64,000 bases of DNA from Palsa-459 sp035510855 (GTDB lineage Bacteria; Actinomycetota; Acidimicrobiia; Acidimicrobiales; RAAP-2), in the NCBI GenBank assembly GCA_035510855.1, contig DATKGG010000069.1:1-64000 (forward strand), read 5' to 3'. Under the pieces are notes generated by a model. That model made no database searches and was not told where the DNA came from. It saw only the letters and a list, made by a program, of their open reading frames with translations. Within the stretch, counting starts at the first letter, position 1. Each line of letters opens with the position of its first letter. Position numbers and translations under genes: made by a program. Shown piece after piece: positions 8,807-18,529 of the stretch.

Positions 8807-10545
8807 TTGGGGGTCGGCCGCACCTCGATGCCCACCTCGGCGAGCTGCGACGCGGGGATCGGCGTGGGCGCGCCCGTCATGAGGTCGGCACCCGACTGGG
8901 TCTTCGGGAACGCGATGACCTCGCGGATGTTCTCCTCGCCGGCGAAGATCGCGGCGAGCCGGTCGATGCCGAACGCGAAGCCTGCATGGGGCGGCGCCCC
9001 GTAGCGAAAGGCGCCGAGCAAGAACCCGAAGCGCTGCTCGGCCTCGTCGTCGGTCATGCGCAGCACCGAGAACACGCGCCGCTGGATGTCGCCGCGGTGG
9101 ATCCGCACCGAGCCGCTCCCGAGCTCCCAGCCGTTCAAGACCAGGTCGTAGGACTGCGAGCGGACCGACAAGGGGTCGGCCTCGAGGCGCTCGAGGTCGT
9201 CGGGGTGCGGCATCGTGAAGGGGTGGTGCGCGGAGATCGGCGCGCCGTCGGGCCTGAGGCCGTCGAAGAGCGGGAACTCGGTCACCCAGCAGTACCGGTG
9301 CGGGCCCTCTGAGACGGGGGGCGAGCCGAGGGCGACGCGGATCGCGCCGAGAGCCTTGCACGCGACGGCGTGGGCGTCCGCCACGACGAGGACCAGGTCG
9401 CCGGGGACCGCGCCGTCGACGCTGGCGACCACGGCGGCCTCCTCGTCAGAGAGGAACTTGAGCAGCGGCGAGTCGAGCCCGGACTCGGTGACTCGGAACC
9501 ACGCGAGCCCGCCCGCACCCAGCTGCTTGGCGCGCTCGGTGAGCGCGTCGAGACGCGCGCGGGCGAGGTCCGCGCCCCCTGGCACGCGCATCGCCTTGAC
9601 CGTTGGGGCATGAAGGGCGCGCGCCTTGGTGGTGGCGAACTGCTCGGACAGGTCGACCAGCTCCATACCGAAGCGGAGGTCCGGCTTGTCGGTGCCGAAC
9701 CGGTCGAGGCACTCGAACCAGGTGAGCCGCTCGATCGGGCCTGGCCGCTCCCCCGTCGCTGCCTCAGCGGCGTCCAAGACGGCCTCGGTCACGAAGCCGA
9801 ACACGTCCTCTTGGGTCACGAAGCTCGCCTCGACGTCGAGCTGGGTGAACTCGTACTGGCGATCGGCACGGAGGTCCTCGTCGCGCATGCAGCGCGCGAT
9901 CTGGTAGTAGCGGTCGAAGCCCGCGACCATGAGCAGCTGCTTGGCGAGCTGGGGGCTCTGGGGAAGGACGAAGAAGGACCCCGGGAAGTGCCTCGAGGGA
10001 ATCACGAACTCGCGCGCGCCCTCTGGCGTGGGCGCCCAGAGCAACGGGGTCTCGACTTCGCAGAACCCCTGGCGGTCGAACGCCGCGCGGATCGCCGCGT
10101 TGATCCGCGCGCGGAGTCGGAGGTTCTTCTGCATGCGGTCCTGGCGCAGGTCGAGGAAGCGCCACTTGAGGCGCACCTGCTCGTCGGACTCCACACGGCC
10201 GCCGATCGACAGCGGCGGCGTCTCGGCCGTCGCCAGCACCTCGACGACGCAGTCGGCGAGCTCGACCTCCCCGGTGCCGAGGTGCGGGTTCACGGTGCCC
10301 TCGGGTCGCGCGGTGACCGTGCCGGTCACCCGCAGCACGAACTCGTTGCGCACATCGACGGCGCCGTCGATCACGCACTGGATGAGCCCGGTGTGGTCGC
10401 GCAGGTCGACGAAGGCGAGGTGCTCGCCGTGCTCGCGGCGCTTCGCGACCCAGCCGCACACCGCCAGGCGCGTGCCGGCGTCGCTCGCACGCAGCGTCCC
10501 GCAGTGCCGGTCGCGCATCGCGGTCGACTCGCTCGGCGTGCTCAC
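8803..10545 (-). CDS. aspS: Aspartyl-tRNA synthetase (bacterial type)
   Basis: This 580-residue class II synthetase has the N-terminal OB fold (CGWVAKRREHGEHLAFVDLR), motif 1 (FCEVETPLLWAPTPEGAREF), motif 2 (YYQIARCMRDEDLRADRQYE), the bacterial GAD insertion in the middle, and motif 3 (AGFAFGIDRLAAI). I chose the GTG at 10545, which overlaps hisS by 4 nt; an internal ATG nine codons later is possible. Whether it also charges tRNA-Asn cannot be told, because the GatCAB genes are not in view. Confidence 0.97.
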   Translation of the reverse strand: MSTPSESTAMRDRHCGTLRASDAGTRLAVCGWVAKRREHGEHLAFVDLRDHTGLIQCVIDGAVDVRNEFVLRVTGTVTARPEGTVNPHLGTGEVELADCVVEVLATAETPPLSIGGRVESDEQVRLKWRFLDLRQDRMQKNLRLRARINAAIRAAFDRQGFCEVETPLLWAPTPEGAREFVIPSRHFPGSFFVLPQSPQLAKQLLMVAGFDRYYQIARCMRDEDLRADRQYEFTQLDVEASFVTQEDVFGFVTEAVLDAAEAATGERPGPIERLTWFECLDRFGTDKPDLRFGMELVDLSEQFATTKARALHAPTVKAMRVPGGADLARARLDALTERAKQLGAGGLAWFRVTESGLDSPLLKFLSDEEAAVVASVDGAVPGDLVLVVADAHAVACKALGAIRVALGSPPVSEGPHRYCWVTEFPLFDGLRPDGAPISAHHPFTMPHPDDLERLEADPLSVRSQSYDLVLNGWELGSGSVRIHRGDIQRRVFSVLRMTDDEAEQRFGFLLGAFRYGAPPHAGFAFGIDRLAAIFAGEENIREVIAFPKTQSGADLMTGAPTPIPASQLAEVGIEVRPTPK

Positions 10546-11843
10546 GTCCCGGGGGCCCGCACCGCGCCGTCGGCGGTCGCGCGCTCGAGCACTGCGGCGA
10601 GCGGCTCGGTGGACTGGACGCCCGAGGCGAGGTCGCGCACGACGACGGTCGAGCTCTCGAGCTCGGCGTGCCCGATGATGAGTGCCAGGGGCGCACCGGA
10701 GCGGTCGGCCTGCTTCAGCTGGGCGCGCATGGAGCGCGCGTCGTAGGCGCGCGCCGCGCGGATGCCGCTGCGGCGCAGCGCAAGGACGAGGTCGCGCGCG
10801 ACCTCGCCGCCGGTCACGTCGACGACGAAGACGTCGGGGTCGCGGGGAACCGCGGGGAGCACCCCCTCGGCGTCGCAGGCCAGCAGCAGGCGCTCGATGC
10901 CGCTGCCGAACCCGATGCCCGGCGTCGGCGGACCGCCCAGGGCCTCGGCGAGCAGGTCGTAGCGCCCGCCGCCGCCGATCGCGTCGCTCGCGGACTCGAG
11001 CGCGCTGCCCGTGAACTCGAACGTCGTGCGCGTGTAGTAGTCGAGCCCGCGAACGAGCCGTCCGTCGAGTGTCCAGGCGACCCCGGCGGCGTCGAGCCCG
11101 GCAGTGACGCGCTCGAGGTGCGCCTTGCACGGTGCGCAGAGCCGCTCGGAGAGCCTCGGTGCCCTGTCGGCGACGGCCCGGCACGACTCGCGCTTGCAGT
11201 CGAGCACGCGCATCGGGTTGCGCGACCAGGTCGTCGCGTGCTCGTCGCACAGCTCGGTCTCGTGCTCGGCCAGGTACGAGCGGAGCTCCTCGAGGTAGGC
11301 GGGGCGGCACTCGAGGTCACCGAGCGAGTTGAGGCGCAGGGTGAAGTGGGTCAGCCCCAGGGCGCCGTAGAAGTCGTGGGCGAGCGAGATGACCTCGGCG
11401 TCGACGTCGGGGTCCTCGGTGCCGAGCACCTCGACACCCACCTGGTGGTGCTGGCGGTACCGTCCTGCCTGTGCCTGCTCGTAGCGGAACGCCGGCGTCA
11501 CGTACCACACGCGCCACGGGACGACAGGGTGGTGCTGGACGAACGCGCGCACGATCGGGGCCGTGCCCTCGGGGCGCAGCGCCAGGCGCCGGCCGCTGCG
11601 GTCCTCGAACTCGTACATCTCCTTGTTGACGATCTCAGAGGCGTCGCCGATGCCGCGGCGGAAGACGCGCGCGTCCTCGAACGCCGGGGTGTGCGCGAGG
11701 CCGAACCCGTGTCGGGTGGCCAGCTGGGCGAACGTCGCGATGAGCGCCTCCCAGCGGGCTGACTCGGGCGGGAGCACGTCGTGGGTCCCCTTCGGGCTGC
11801 GCGGCGCCTCGTCCCCTGGGTCGCGACCCGACCCGTCGATCAC
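10542..11843 (-). CDS. hisS: Histidyl-tRNA synthetase
   Basis: A 433-residue class II synthetase. It begins with the typical SPKGTHDVLPPESARWE, followed by motif 2 (LRPEGTAPIVRAF with RVWYVTPAFRYEQAQAGR), the His-binding LVRGLDYYTRTTFEF and motif 3 (PTPGIGFGSGIERLLLA). The C-terminal anticodon-binding domain is complete. The GTG start at 11843 overlaps the relA stop by 4 nt, so it is likely translated from the relA transcript. Confidence 0.97.
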   Translation of the reverse strand: MIDGSGRDPGDEAPRSPKGTHDVLPPESARWEALIATFAQLATRHGFGLAHTPAFEDARVFRRGIGDASEIVNKEMYEFEDRSGRRLALRPEGTAPIVRAFVQHHPVVPWRVWYVTPAFRYEQAQAGRYRQHHQVGVEVLGTEDPDVDAEVISLAHDFYGALGLTHFTLRLNSLGDLECRPAYLEELRSYLAEHETELCDEHATTWSRNPMRVLDCKRESCRAVADRAPRLSERLCAPCKAHLERVTAGLDAAGVAWTLDGRLVRGLDYYTRTTFEFTGSALESASDAIGGGGRYDLLAEALGGPPTPGIGFGSGIERLLLACDAEGVLPAVPRDPDVFVVDVTGGEVARDLVLALRRSGIRAARAYDARSMRAQLKQADRSGAPLALIIGHAELESSTVVVRDLASGVQSTEPLAAVLERATADGAVRAPGT

Positions 11844-14056
11844 TTGCCGCGACCGGGCAGCTGGCGGAACGCGTCGTACACGCCGTCGACGTGCTTCAGC
11901 TGCGTGAGCACGCTGGCGAGATGCGACGGGTCGGCGAGCTCGACCTCGAAGGTCATCTTGACCACGCGATCCGGCGTGGTCGTCGAGTGCGACGCGACGA
12001 TGTTGAGGTGGCTCTCGGCCATCACGGCGCTCACGTCGGCGAGCAGTCGCGATCGGTCGAACGCCTGGACGTCGAGGGTCACTCGGAATGCCGAGGTGCT
12101 CGAGGCGTCCCACTCGACCTCGACCACGCGCTGGCGTGACTCCGAGGCGAGCGCCGTCGCGTTCGAGCAGTCCGTGCGGTGCACCGACACCCCCCTGCCC
12201 TGGGTGACGAAGCCCATGATCTGGTCCCCCGGCACCGGTGAGCAGCACTTTGCGAGAAGCACCATCACGTCGTCGAGGCCCTCGACGTAGATGCCGGCGT
12301 TGCGCCTCGTGCCGGTGCCCAGCCGCGGGCCCCTCGCGACGGTCGTCGGGAGCGTCTCGTCGTCACCGCCGCGCAGCTCGCGCTGGAGGCGCTGGACGAC
12401 GGACTGCGAGGAGATCTGGCTCTCCCCGAAGGCTGCCAGCAGCGCGTCGAGGTCGGCCAGGTTGAGCTGGGCGCAGACAGTGAGCAGCGCGGCAGACGAC
12501 ATCGACGTCTGGATGGGCAGGCTCGCGCGGCGCAGCGCGCGCGTGAGCTCGTCGCGCCCCGCCTCGATCGAGTCCTCGCGTCGCTCGCGCGAGAACCACT
12601 GGCGGATCTTGGCCTTGGCCCTGGTCGACTGCACGAAGCTCGACCAGTCGCGCGACGGGCCCGCGGTCTCGGCCCTGGACGTGACCACCTCGACCACGTC
12701 GGCGGAGTTGAGCTTGGTGTCGAGCGGGACGAGCCGCCCGTTCACCTTCGCACCCACGCAGTGGTGACCGACCTCGGTGTGCACCGCGTAGGCGAAGTCG
12801 ACCGGCGTCGCTCCCGCCACGAGCGCGATCACGCGCCCCTTCGGGGTGAAGACGTAGACCTCGTCCTGCTCGAGGTCGAGCTTCAGCGCCTCGAGGAAGT
12901 CGATCGCGTCGGTCGACTCCTGCTCGGTGTCGGTGAGCCGACGCATCCAATCGAGCTCCGACGGCGTCGAGTGCTCCTTGTAGCCCCAGTGCGCCGCGAT
13001 GCCGTACTCGGCACGCCGGTGCATCTCTTGGGTCCGGATCTGGACCTCGATCGGCTTGCCGTGAGGGCCGATCACCGTCGTGTGGAGCGACTGGTAGAGG
13101 TTGAACTTGGGCTGGTTGATGTAGTCCTTGAACCGTCCCTGGACGGGGTGCCACAGCGCGTGCAGCGTGCCGAGCACCGCCCAGCAGTCGTGCTCGTCGG
13201 CGACGATCGCACGGAGCCCGACGAGGTCGAAGATGTCGTCGAACTCCTTGCCGTTGACCACCATCTTTTCGTAGATGCTCCAGAGGTGCTTCGGGCGGCC
13301 CATCAGCTCGGCGTCGATGTGCTGGCCCTCGAGCTTGTCGCGCAAGGTCGCGCTCACGTCGCTCACGTACAGCTCGCGCTCGGGCGTCCTCGTCGCGGCC
13401 ATCTGCTCGATCTCGGCGTAGCGCTTCGGCTGCAGGGTCGCGAACGCGAGGTCCTCCAGCTGCCAGCGGACCTGCTGGACGCCCAGGCGGTGCGCGAGCG
13501 GCGCGTAGACGTCGAGGGTCTCCTGGGCCGTCATGCGCTGAGAGACCTCGGGCATGACCGCGATCGTGCGCATGTTGTGGAGCCGGTCGGCGAGCTTGAT
13601 GAGCAGCACACGCCAGTCCGAGGCCATGGCCAAGAACATCTTGCGGATGGTGGCCGCCTGCTGGGCCTCCTTCGAGTCGAACTCGAGGCGGTCGAGCTTG
13701 GTCACGCCGTCGACCACCCGGGCGACGACCTCGCCGAACTGGGCACGGACGTGCGCGAGGCTCATGCCCGTGTCCTCGACGGCGTCGTGCAGGAGCGCGG
13801 CGGCGACCGTGGCCGCGTCCAGACCGAGCTCGGCGACGGTCTGGGCGACCGCGACGGGGTGGGTCACGTAGTCCTCGCCCGAGCGGCGGACCTGGCCCCG
13901 GTGGGCGAGCTCGGCCGCCCTGGCCGCCTCGACGATCGTGGTGTCGTCCTCGCCGGGCCGCAGCGCGGCGAAGGACTCGAGGATGGGCGCGAGCAGCTCT
14001 TCGAGGGCAGGGTCCGCCGACGGGCGCGACCGGCTGGTCGTGACGACGCTCGCCAT
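11840..14056 (-). CDS. relA: Bifunctional (p)ppGpp synthetase/hydrolase (Rel)
   Basis: This 738-residue Rel protein makes and degrades the stringent-response alarmones. The hydrolase HD domain has AALLHDAVEDTG and LADRLHNMRT. The synthetase domain carries RFKDYINQPK; RXKD in place of EXDD marks bifunctional enzymes. A TGS domain (YVFTPKGRVIAL) and a C-terminal ACT domain follow. Hydrolase, synthetase and regulatory parts are all intact. An ATG at 14056 directly follows a GTG at 14059. The TAGGCT hexamer 6 nt before the ATG favours the ATG as the first base of a leaderless mRNA. Confidence 0.97.
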   Translation of the reverse strand: MASVVTTSRSRPSADPALEELLAPILESFAALRPGEDDTTIVEAARAAELAHRGQVRRSGEDYVTHPVAVAQTVAELGLDAATVAAALLHDAVEDTGMSLAHVRAQFGEVVARVVDGVTKLDRLEFDSKEAQQAATIRKMFLAMASDWRVLLIKLADRLHNMRTIAVMPEVSQRMTAQETLDVYAPLAHRLGVQQVRWQLEDLAFATLQPKRYAEIEQMAATRTPERELYVSDVSATLRDKLEGQHIDAELMGRPKHLWSIYEKMVVNGKEFDDIFDLVGLRAIVADEHDCWAVLGTLHALWHPVQGRFKDYINQPKFNLYQSLHTTVIGPHGKPIEVQIRTQEMHRRAEYGIAAHWGYKEHSTPSELDWMRRLTDTEQESTDAIDFLEALKLDLEQDEVYVFTPKGRVIALVAGATPVDFAYAVHTEVGHHCVGAKVNGRLVPLDTKLNSADVVEVVTSRAETAGPSRDWSSFVQSTRAKAKIRQWFSRERREDSIEAGRDELTRALRRASLPIQTSMSSAALLTVCAQLNLADLDALLAAFGESQISSQSVVQRLQRELRGGDDETLPTTVARGPRLGTGTRRNAGIYVEGLDDVMVLLAKCCSPVPGDQIMGFVTQGRGVSVHRTDCSNATALASESRQRVVEVEWDASSTSAFRVTLDVQAFDRSRLLADVSAVMAESHLNIVASHSTTTPDRVVKMTFEVELADPSHLASVLTQLKHVDGVYDAFRQLPGRGK

Positions 14057-14062
14057 CACCCC

Positions 14063-14068
14063 AGCCTA
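14063..14068 (-). promoter_or_regulatory. -10-like hexamer TAGGCT before relA
   Basis: TAGGCT ends 6 nt before the ATG at 14056, and there is no room for a Shine-Dalgarno. This supports ATG 14056 over GTG 14059 as the start. Confidence 0.5.
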
Positions 14069-14078
14069 CTGAGCGGGT

Positions 14079-15383
14079 TCAGCGCTTCTTCTGTTTTCGG
14101 GCCCTCGGCGCGATGACGGGCGCGCTCTGCGGGGTGACCGTTGACGCACCCTGCGCGGGTCGCGACTCAGGGCTCGGACGTGTGCCCGGCCGCCCGGTCG
14201 GCCGCCCGGTTGGCCGCATCGCGCCGCCTGTCCTCGCAGCTGGCGCGGACAGGGAGAACGTCGCGGCGTCCTGCGCGCTGAACGAGATGCTGCGCTCTCC
14301 CTTGGAGACAAGGCGCTTGCGGATCGCGACGTACTTCGCCTCGCGCTCCTTGAGGATCGCGAGCAGCGGTGAGGCGATGAAGATCGACGAGTACGCACCC
14401 GAGAGGAGCCCGACGGTGAGCGCCACGCCGTAGTTCTGGAGCGTCGTCGCCCCGAGCAGCTCGGCGCCGACGAGCAGGACCGAGAGGACCGGCAGGATCG
14501 CCACCATGGACGTGTTGATCGACCTCGCGAGGGTCTGGTTCATCGAGAGGTTGACCATTGTCGAGTAGGTCATCCGTCCCGCCGCGGCGAAGGGCTTCGT
14601 GTTGTCCCTGACGCGGTCGAAGACGACGACGGTGTCGTAGAGCGAGTATCCGAGGATGGTCAGGATCGCGATCACGGTGTCGGGGGTGACCTGGAACCCG
14701 AAGATCGCGTAGATGCCGACCGTGACGGCGAGGTCGTGGAGCATGGCGATGAACGCTGCGAGCGCCATCTTCGGCTCGAAGCGGACCGAGATGTAGGCGA
14801 CCACCGCAACGAAGAACGCGATCAGGGCCTGGATCGCCTTCGTGGTGATCTCGCCGCCCCAGGTCGGGCCGACGAACGAGGTCGACACCTTGTTCTGGTC
14901 CGTCACGTGCGCGAGCTTCGCGAGCGCGCTGATCACCTCCTTGGTGATCTTCGCCTGCTGTGTGTGCGAGAGCCCGTTGAGGTCGGCCTGGACCTGGAGC
15001 GTCTGGCCACCGAGGATCTCGACGATTGGCTGGCTGAGGTAGGGCGAGACGGCGTTGACGGCTTGCTGCTGGCTCACGTTTGGCGCGAGCACGGTCCAGG
15101 TCGAGCCGCCCTTGAAGTCAATCCCGAGATTGAGGCCCTTGACCCCCAGGGCGGTCATGCCGATGATGATGATCAGCCCGGAGATCGCGAACCAGGTCCT
15201 GCGTCGGCCGACGAAGTCGAAGTTCGTGAGTCCCCGGTACAGCCTTCGAAAGGGCCCGAGCTTCGCGCGCTCGCGCACCTCGGCCGGCGACGGCGGCGCG
15301 AGGTCGGCCGCAATCTCGGCCTCGACCTCGTCTTGTTCGGGTTGGGCCCCCGGTGCGTTTGCTGGATCCTCGACGTCGGTCAC
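14079..15383 (-). CDS. secF: Protein translocase subunit SecF
   Basis: This 434-residue membrane protein forms, with SecD, the proton-driven complex that helps Sec export. After a cytoplasmic acidic N-terminus comes the first helix and LNLGIDFKGGSTW, the periplasmic P4-like domain, then five helices with ILGYSLYDTVVVFDRVRDN, the family hallmark. The tail after about residue 360 is basic and rich in Pro, Arg and Thr with no predicted fold, longer than in E. coli SecF. The GTG start at 15383 overlaps secD by 4 nt. Confidence 0.96.
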   Translation of the reverse strand: MTDVEDPANAPGAQPEQDEVEAEIAADLAPPSPAEVRERAKLGPFRRLYRGLTNFDFVGRRRTWFAISGLIIIIGMTALGVKGLNLGIDFKGGSTWTVLAPNVSQQQAVNAVSPYLSQPIVEILGGQTLQVQADLNGLSHTQQAKITKEVISALAKLAHVTDQNKVSTSFVGPTWGGEITTKAIQALIAFFVAVVAYISVRFEPKMALAAFIAMLHDLAVTVGIYAIFGFQVTPDTVIAILTILGYSLYDTVVVFDRVRDNTKPFAAAGRMTYSTMVNLSMNQTLARSINTSMVAILPVLSVLLVGAELLGATTLQNYGVALTVGLLSGAYSSIFIASPLLAILKEREAKYVAIRKRLVSKGERSISFSAQDAATFSLSAPAARTGGAMRPTGRPTGRPGTRPSPESRPAQGASTVTPQSAPVIAPRARKQKKR

Positions 15384-16957
15384 GCCGGCACTCCCCTGGC
15401 GCCGAGTCCACTCGCCACCCCGATGCGGCGCATCGAGGTGAGGCGCTCGTTGCGGGCGAGGAGGTAGACCGCAGGGCGCGTGAAGAACCACGTGACGATG
15501 ACGTCGAGCAGCGTTGAGAGCCCGAGGAAGAACGCGAACCCGCGAACCGAGCCTACGGCGAGGAAGAACAGCAGCACCGCGGCGAGCAGCGACACGGTGT
15601 CGGCCGCAAGGACCGTGCGCCACGCCGAGGCGAAGCCTCGGTCCAGTGAAGTGCGCACGGTTCTGCCCGAGCGAGCCTCGTCCTTCAGCCGCTCGAAGTA
15701 GACGATGTAGCTGTCGGTCGTGATGCCGATGGAGACAATGAGGCCCGTGACGCCCGCGAGATCGAAGCTCGGCGCGACCGAGGTCCGGCCGAGTGCAGAG
15801 ATCAGCGCCCAGAGGATGGCGGCCGTCACGGCGAGCCCCGTGAGCACGACTGCGCCCAAGAGCCGGTAGTAGAAGAGCACGTAGAGGAGCACGAGGGCCA
15901 GTCCGGCGAGCCCCGCGCCGAGGCCAGCGACCAGCGCGGCGTGCCCGAGCGTCGGGGACACGGACTCTGAGGTCAGCACCTGGAGTGGCACCGGCAGCGA
16001 GCCGTAGGTGAGGTCCGCGGCGAGCAGGTTCGCCTGGGACTGGCTGAGCGAGCCCGAAACTTCGACGGAGCCGTTGAAGGACGTCCAGACGCTCTGCGTC
16101 GGCTGGATGATCGGCGCGGAAATGACCTGTCCGTCAAGCTCGATCGCCATGTACTCGTGGAAGTACTGCTTGGTGGCCGCGTCCCACTGCTTGGACCCCG
16201 TCGACGTCAGGTTGCAGTCGACGACCCAGTTACCAAGCTGGTCCTGTGTCGCGCTCGCGTTCGCGACCTCATTGCCACGCATGACCGCGGGGAACAGCAC
16301 GTAGCGCGCGTACTGGCTCGAACTCGGATCGAAGGCGCTCTCGACAACGGACTTCGAGGGCACCTGGGGCAGCGCGTCTTGGTCCGAGGTGATCGACGGA
16401 ACGTTGAGGAACTTCGCGTCAGGGCCGATGTTGCTCGCCACGTAGCCGGCTGCCGTGCTGGGCTCTGGGGTGACTTGGTAGCTCGGATTGCGGAGGGTGA
16501 GCTGGTTGGCAGGCGTGCAGAACGGGATGTTGAGCGCGCTCACCGGCTTCTTGTTGGCAGGCTTCACGTAGGCAGGTGCGCCGCACTCGACGGGCCGGAA
16601 GAGCAGCTGCGCGGTCGAGGAGATGATCTTGAGGAGCGCGCGGGCATTCTTCACCCCGGGCACCTGCACGATGATCTGGCTGCCTTGGATCTGCACGGTC
16701 GCGCCCGAGACGCCGATGCCCTGCACGCGCTCGCGGATGATCGTCTCTGAGACGGAGAGCTGGGCCGCCGAGATCGTGCGTCCCTTCGCGGGGGTCAAGA
16801 CGACCTCGGCACCGCCCGCGAGGTCCAAGCCGAGCTTGGGCGACCAGCCCGCAGAGAGCGTCGCGAAGAGCGAGCCGAAGGAGATGGCGAGCATCACGAA
16901 GAGGCTGATCATGAGTCCGCGCTTGCGGCGCGCAGAGCTGGCCGAAGCGGCGCTCAC
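15380..16957 (-). CDS. secD: Protein translocase subunit SecD
   Basis: A 525-residue partner of SecF. It shows the N-terminal helix with SPKLGLDLAGGAEVVL, the periplasmic head with SETIIRERVQGIGVSGATVQ and IIVQVPGVKNA, and the C-terminal five-helix module with TGLIVSIGITTDSYIVYFERLKDE. SecD normally has VGxAVDANVLI(F/Y)ERIKEE there; TTDSYIVYFERLKDE is a divergent form with the first Asp kept. The GTG at 16957 overlaps the yajC stop. The yajC-secD-secF run is a standard operon. Confidence 0.95.
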   Translation of the reverse strand: MSAASASSARRKRGLMISLFVMLAISFGSLFATLSAGWSPKLGLDLAGGAEVVLTPAKGRTISAAQLSVSETIIRERVQGIGVSGATVQIQGSQIIVQVPGVKNARALLKIISSTAQLLFRPVECGAPAYVKPANKKPVSALNIPFCTPANQLTLRNPSYQVTPEPSTAAGYVASNIGPDAKFLNVPSITSDQDALPQVPSKSVVESAFDPSSSQYARYVLFPAVMRGNEVANASATQDQLGNWVVDCNLTSTGSKQWDAATKQYFHEYMAIELDGQVISAPIIQPTQSVWTSFNGSVEVSGSLSQSQANLLAADLTYGSLPVPLQVLTSESVSPTLGHAALVAGLGAGLAGLALVLLYVLFYYRLLGAVVLTGLAVTAAILWALISALGRTSVAPSFDLAGVTGLIVSIGITTDSYIVYFERLKDEARSGRTVRTSLDRGFASAWRTVLAADTVSLLAAVLLFFLAVGSVRGFAFFLGLSTLLDVIVTWFFTRPAVYLLARNERLTSMRRIGVASGLGARGVPA

Positions 16958-17409
16958 GAGCCGTCCGGCTCTTTGCCCTGGGTCTCGTCAGTCCCAGTGG
17001 GCGTCGGGGATCCCTCCGTCCCGTCGAAGCCGGGCGGAGGCCCCTCGAACTGCGCGGCGTCGGGGTCGGAGACCTCGGTCGGCGTCTCCGGTGCGGTCAG
17101 CTTCTTGCCGATCGCCTGGCGCAGGAAGACAAGCTCGGTCCCGTTGCCGGTCGAGACCGTGACGCGATCGCCCTCCTCGGCGACGATCGTGCCCACGAGC
17201 CCGCCGATCGTCGCGATCTCGTCGCCGACGTTGGCGGTCTTGACCTGCTCGCGGCTCTGGCGCTGCCGTTGGCTCCTCGGACGGATGATGAGGAAGTAGA
17301 AGAGTGCGAAGAGGCCGATGATGATCGGCAGCAGGTACGGATTACTCGACTTCGAACTGGTCTTGGTCGTGGCCGCGAAAAGGACGTGTGCGGCCAGCAA
17401 GTGCGACAA
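16954..17409 (-). CDS. yajC: Preprotein translocase subunit YajC
   Basis: This 151-residue protein has a single membrane helix (LLPIIIGLFALFYFLIIRP, about residues 26-44), followed by RSQRQRQSREQ and the conserved GDEIATIGGLVGTIV. YajC associates with SecDF-SecYEG. The C-terminal 45 residues are acidic and rich in Pro, Gly and Thr. The start is a rare TTG at 17409. It is supported by a strong GGGAGG Shine-Dalgarno 6 nt upstream and by the family's N-terminal length. A TAGGGT -10-like hexamer lies at 17437-17442. Confidence 0.94.
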   Translation of the reverse strand: MSHLLAAHVLFAATTKTSSKSSNPYLLPIIIGLFALFYFLIIRPRSQRQRQSREQVKTANVGDEIATIGGLVGTIVAEEGDRVTVSTGNGTELVFLRQAIGKKLTAPETPTEVSDPDAAQFEGPPPGFDGTEGSPTPTGTDETQGKEPDGS

Positions 17410-17436
17410 GGTGTGCCTCCCGAATTGACCCTGAGC

Positions 17437-17442
17437 ACCCTA
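17437..17442 (-). promoter_or_regulatory. -10-like hexamer TAGGGT before yajC
   Basis: TAGGGT lies 27 nt before the TTG start, with a GGGAGG ribosome binding site between them. A leadered yajC-secD-secF transcript is plausible. Confidence 0.4.
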
Positions 17443-17473
17443 GCCGAGGGCTGCCGCGAGGCTCATTGCAGGA

Positions 17474-18529
17474 CTACAGGAGCCGGCCGTTCCCCCTCGG
17501 CACACCGAGGTGCTCGAACGCTCGCTCCGTCGCGACGCGGCCGCGTGGCGTGCGGTGCAGCAGACCCTGTCGGATGAGGTAGGGCTCGTAGGCCTCCTCG
17601 ATCGTCTCGGTCTCCTCGCCGACGGCGTGCGCGAGCGTCGTGAGCCCGACGGGGTTGCCGTCGAAGCGGACCGCGAGCGTGTGCAGGATCGCGAGGTCGA
17701 GCTTGTCGAGCCCGAGTGCGTCGACGCCGAACAGCGCGAGACCCGCTGCAGCCACGTCGCGCGTGACCTCGCTGTGCTCGCGGACCTCGGCGAAGTCCCG
17801 GACGCGGCGCAGGAGCCGGTTCGCGATACGAGGCGTGCCGCGGCTCCGCGTCGCGATCTCCTCGGCGCCGCCCGGGGTGATCGGGATGCCAAGCAGCCGT
17901 GCGGACCTCGCCACGATCCGCTCGAGGTCGCTCGAGTCATACAGGCCGAGCCGTCCAACGAACCCGAAGCGGTCGCGCAGCGGGCCGGCGACGAGCCCCG
18001 TCCGCGTCGTCGCACCGACGAGCGTGAACCGCGGTAGGTCGAGTCGGAGCGAGCGCGCCGTCGGACCCTTGCCGAGCATGACGTCGAGCTGGCCCTCTTC
18101 CATCGCCGGATAGAGGACCTCTTCGACGACCCTCGCGAGCCGGTGGATCTCGTCGATGAACAGCACGTCGCCCTCTTGGAGGTCGGTCAGGGTCGCGGCG
18201 AGGTCGCCCGCTCGGGCGAGCACGGGACCCGACGTGATGCGCAGCCCCACGCCCATCTCTTGGGCGACGATGCTTGCGAGTGTGGTCTTGCCGAGCCCCG
18301 GCGGCCCGGCGAACAAGATGTGATCGACGGGGTGCGAGCGCCGCCGGGCCGCTTCGAGCACGATGGAGAGGTGCTCGACCAGGTCGGGCTGCCCGACGAA
18401 CTCCGCGAGCGTCCGCGGCCGTAGGCCAGACTCGTCGGCCTCGTCGTGCGGCACGAGAGCGGGATCGACGTCGCGATCGGCCGCGGCGGCGTCCCCCACG
18501 TCCAAGAGCTCCTTGCGAGCGGCGCTCAT
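17474..18529 (-). CDS. ruvB: Holliday junction DNA helicase RuvB
   Basis: A 351-residue AAA+ motor that drives branch migration with RuvA. It has RPRTLAEFVGQPDLVEHL, Walker A FAGPPGLGKTTLA, Walker B DVLFIDEIHRL, sensor-1 FTLVGATTR and the arginine finger region GPLRDRFGF. The C-terminal winged helix with YEPYLIRQGLLHRTPRGR is complete. The ATG at 18529 overlaps the ruvA stop as ATGA. Confidence 0.98.
   Translation of the reverse strand: MSAARKELLDVGDAAAADRDVDPALVPHDEADESGLRPRTLAEFVGQPDLVEHLSIVLEAARRRSHPVDHILFAGPPGLGKTTLASIVAQEMGVGLRITSGPVLARAGDLAATLTDLQEGDVLFIDEIHRLARVVEEVLYPAMEEGQLDVMLGKGPTARSLRLDLPRFTLVGATTRTGLVAGPLRDRFGFVGRLGLYDSSDLERIVARSARLLGIPITPGGAEEIATRSRGTPRIANRLLRRVRDFAEVREHSEVTRDVAAAGLALFGVDALGLDKLDLAILHTLAVRFDGNPVGLTTLAHAVGEETETIEEAYEPYLIRQGLLHRTPRGRVATERAFEHLGVPRGNGRLL

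Noticed and set aside
9370..10746. A 458-codon plus-strand frame opposite aspS and hisS
   Set aside because: Composition is typical of the complement of codons with G or C at the third position; no conserved motif, no ribosome binding site.
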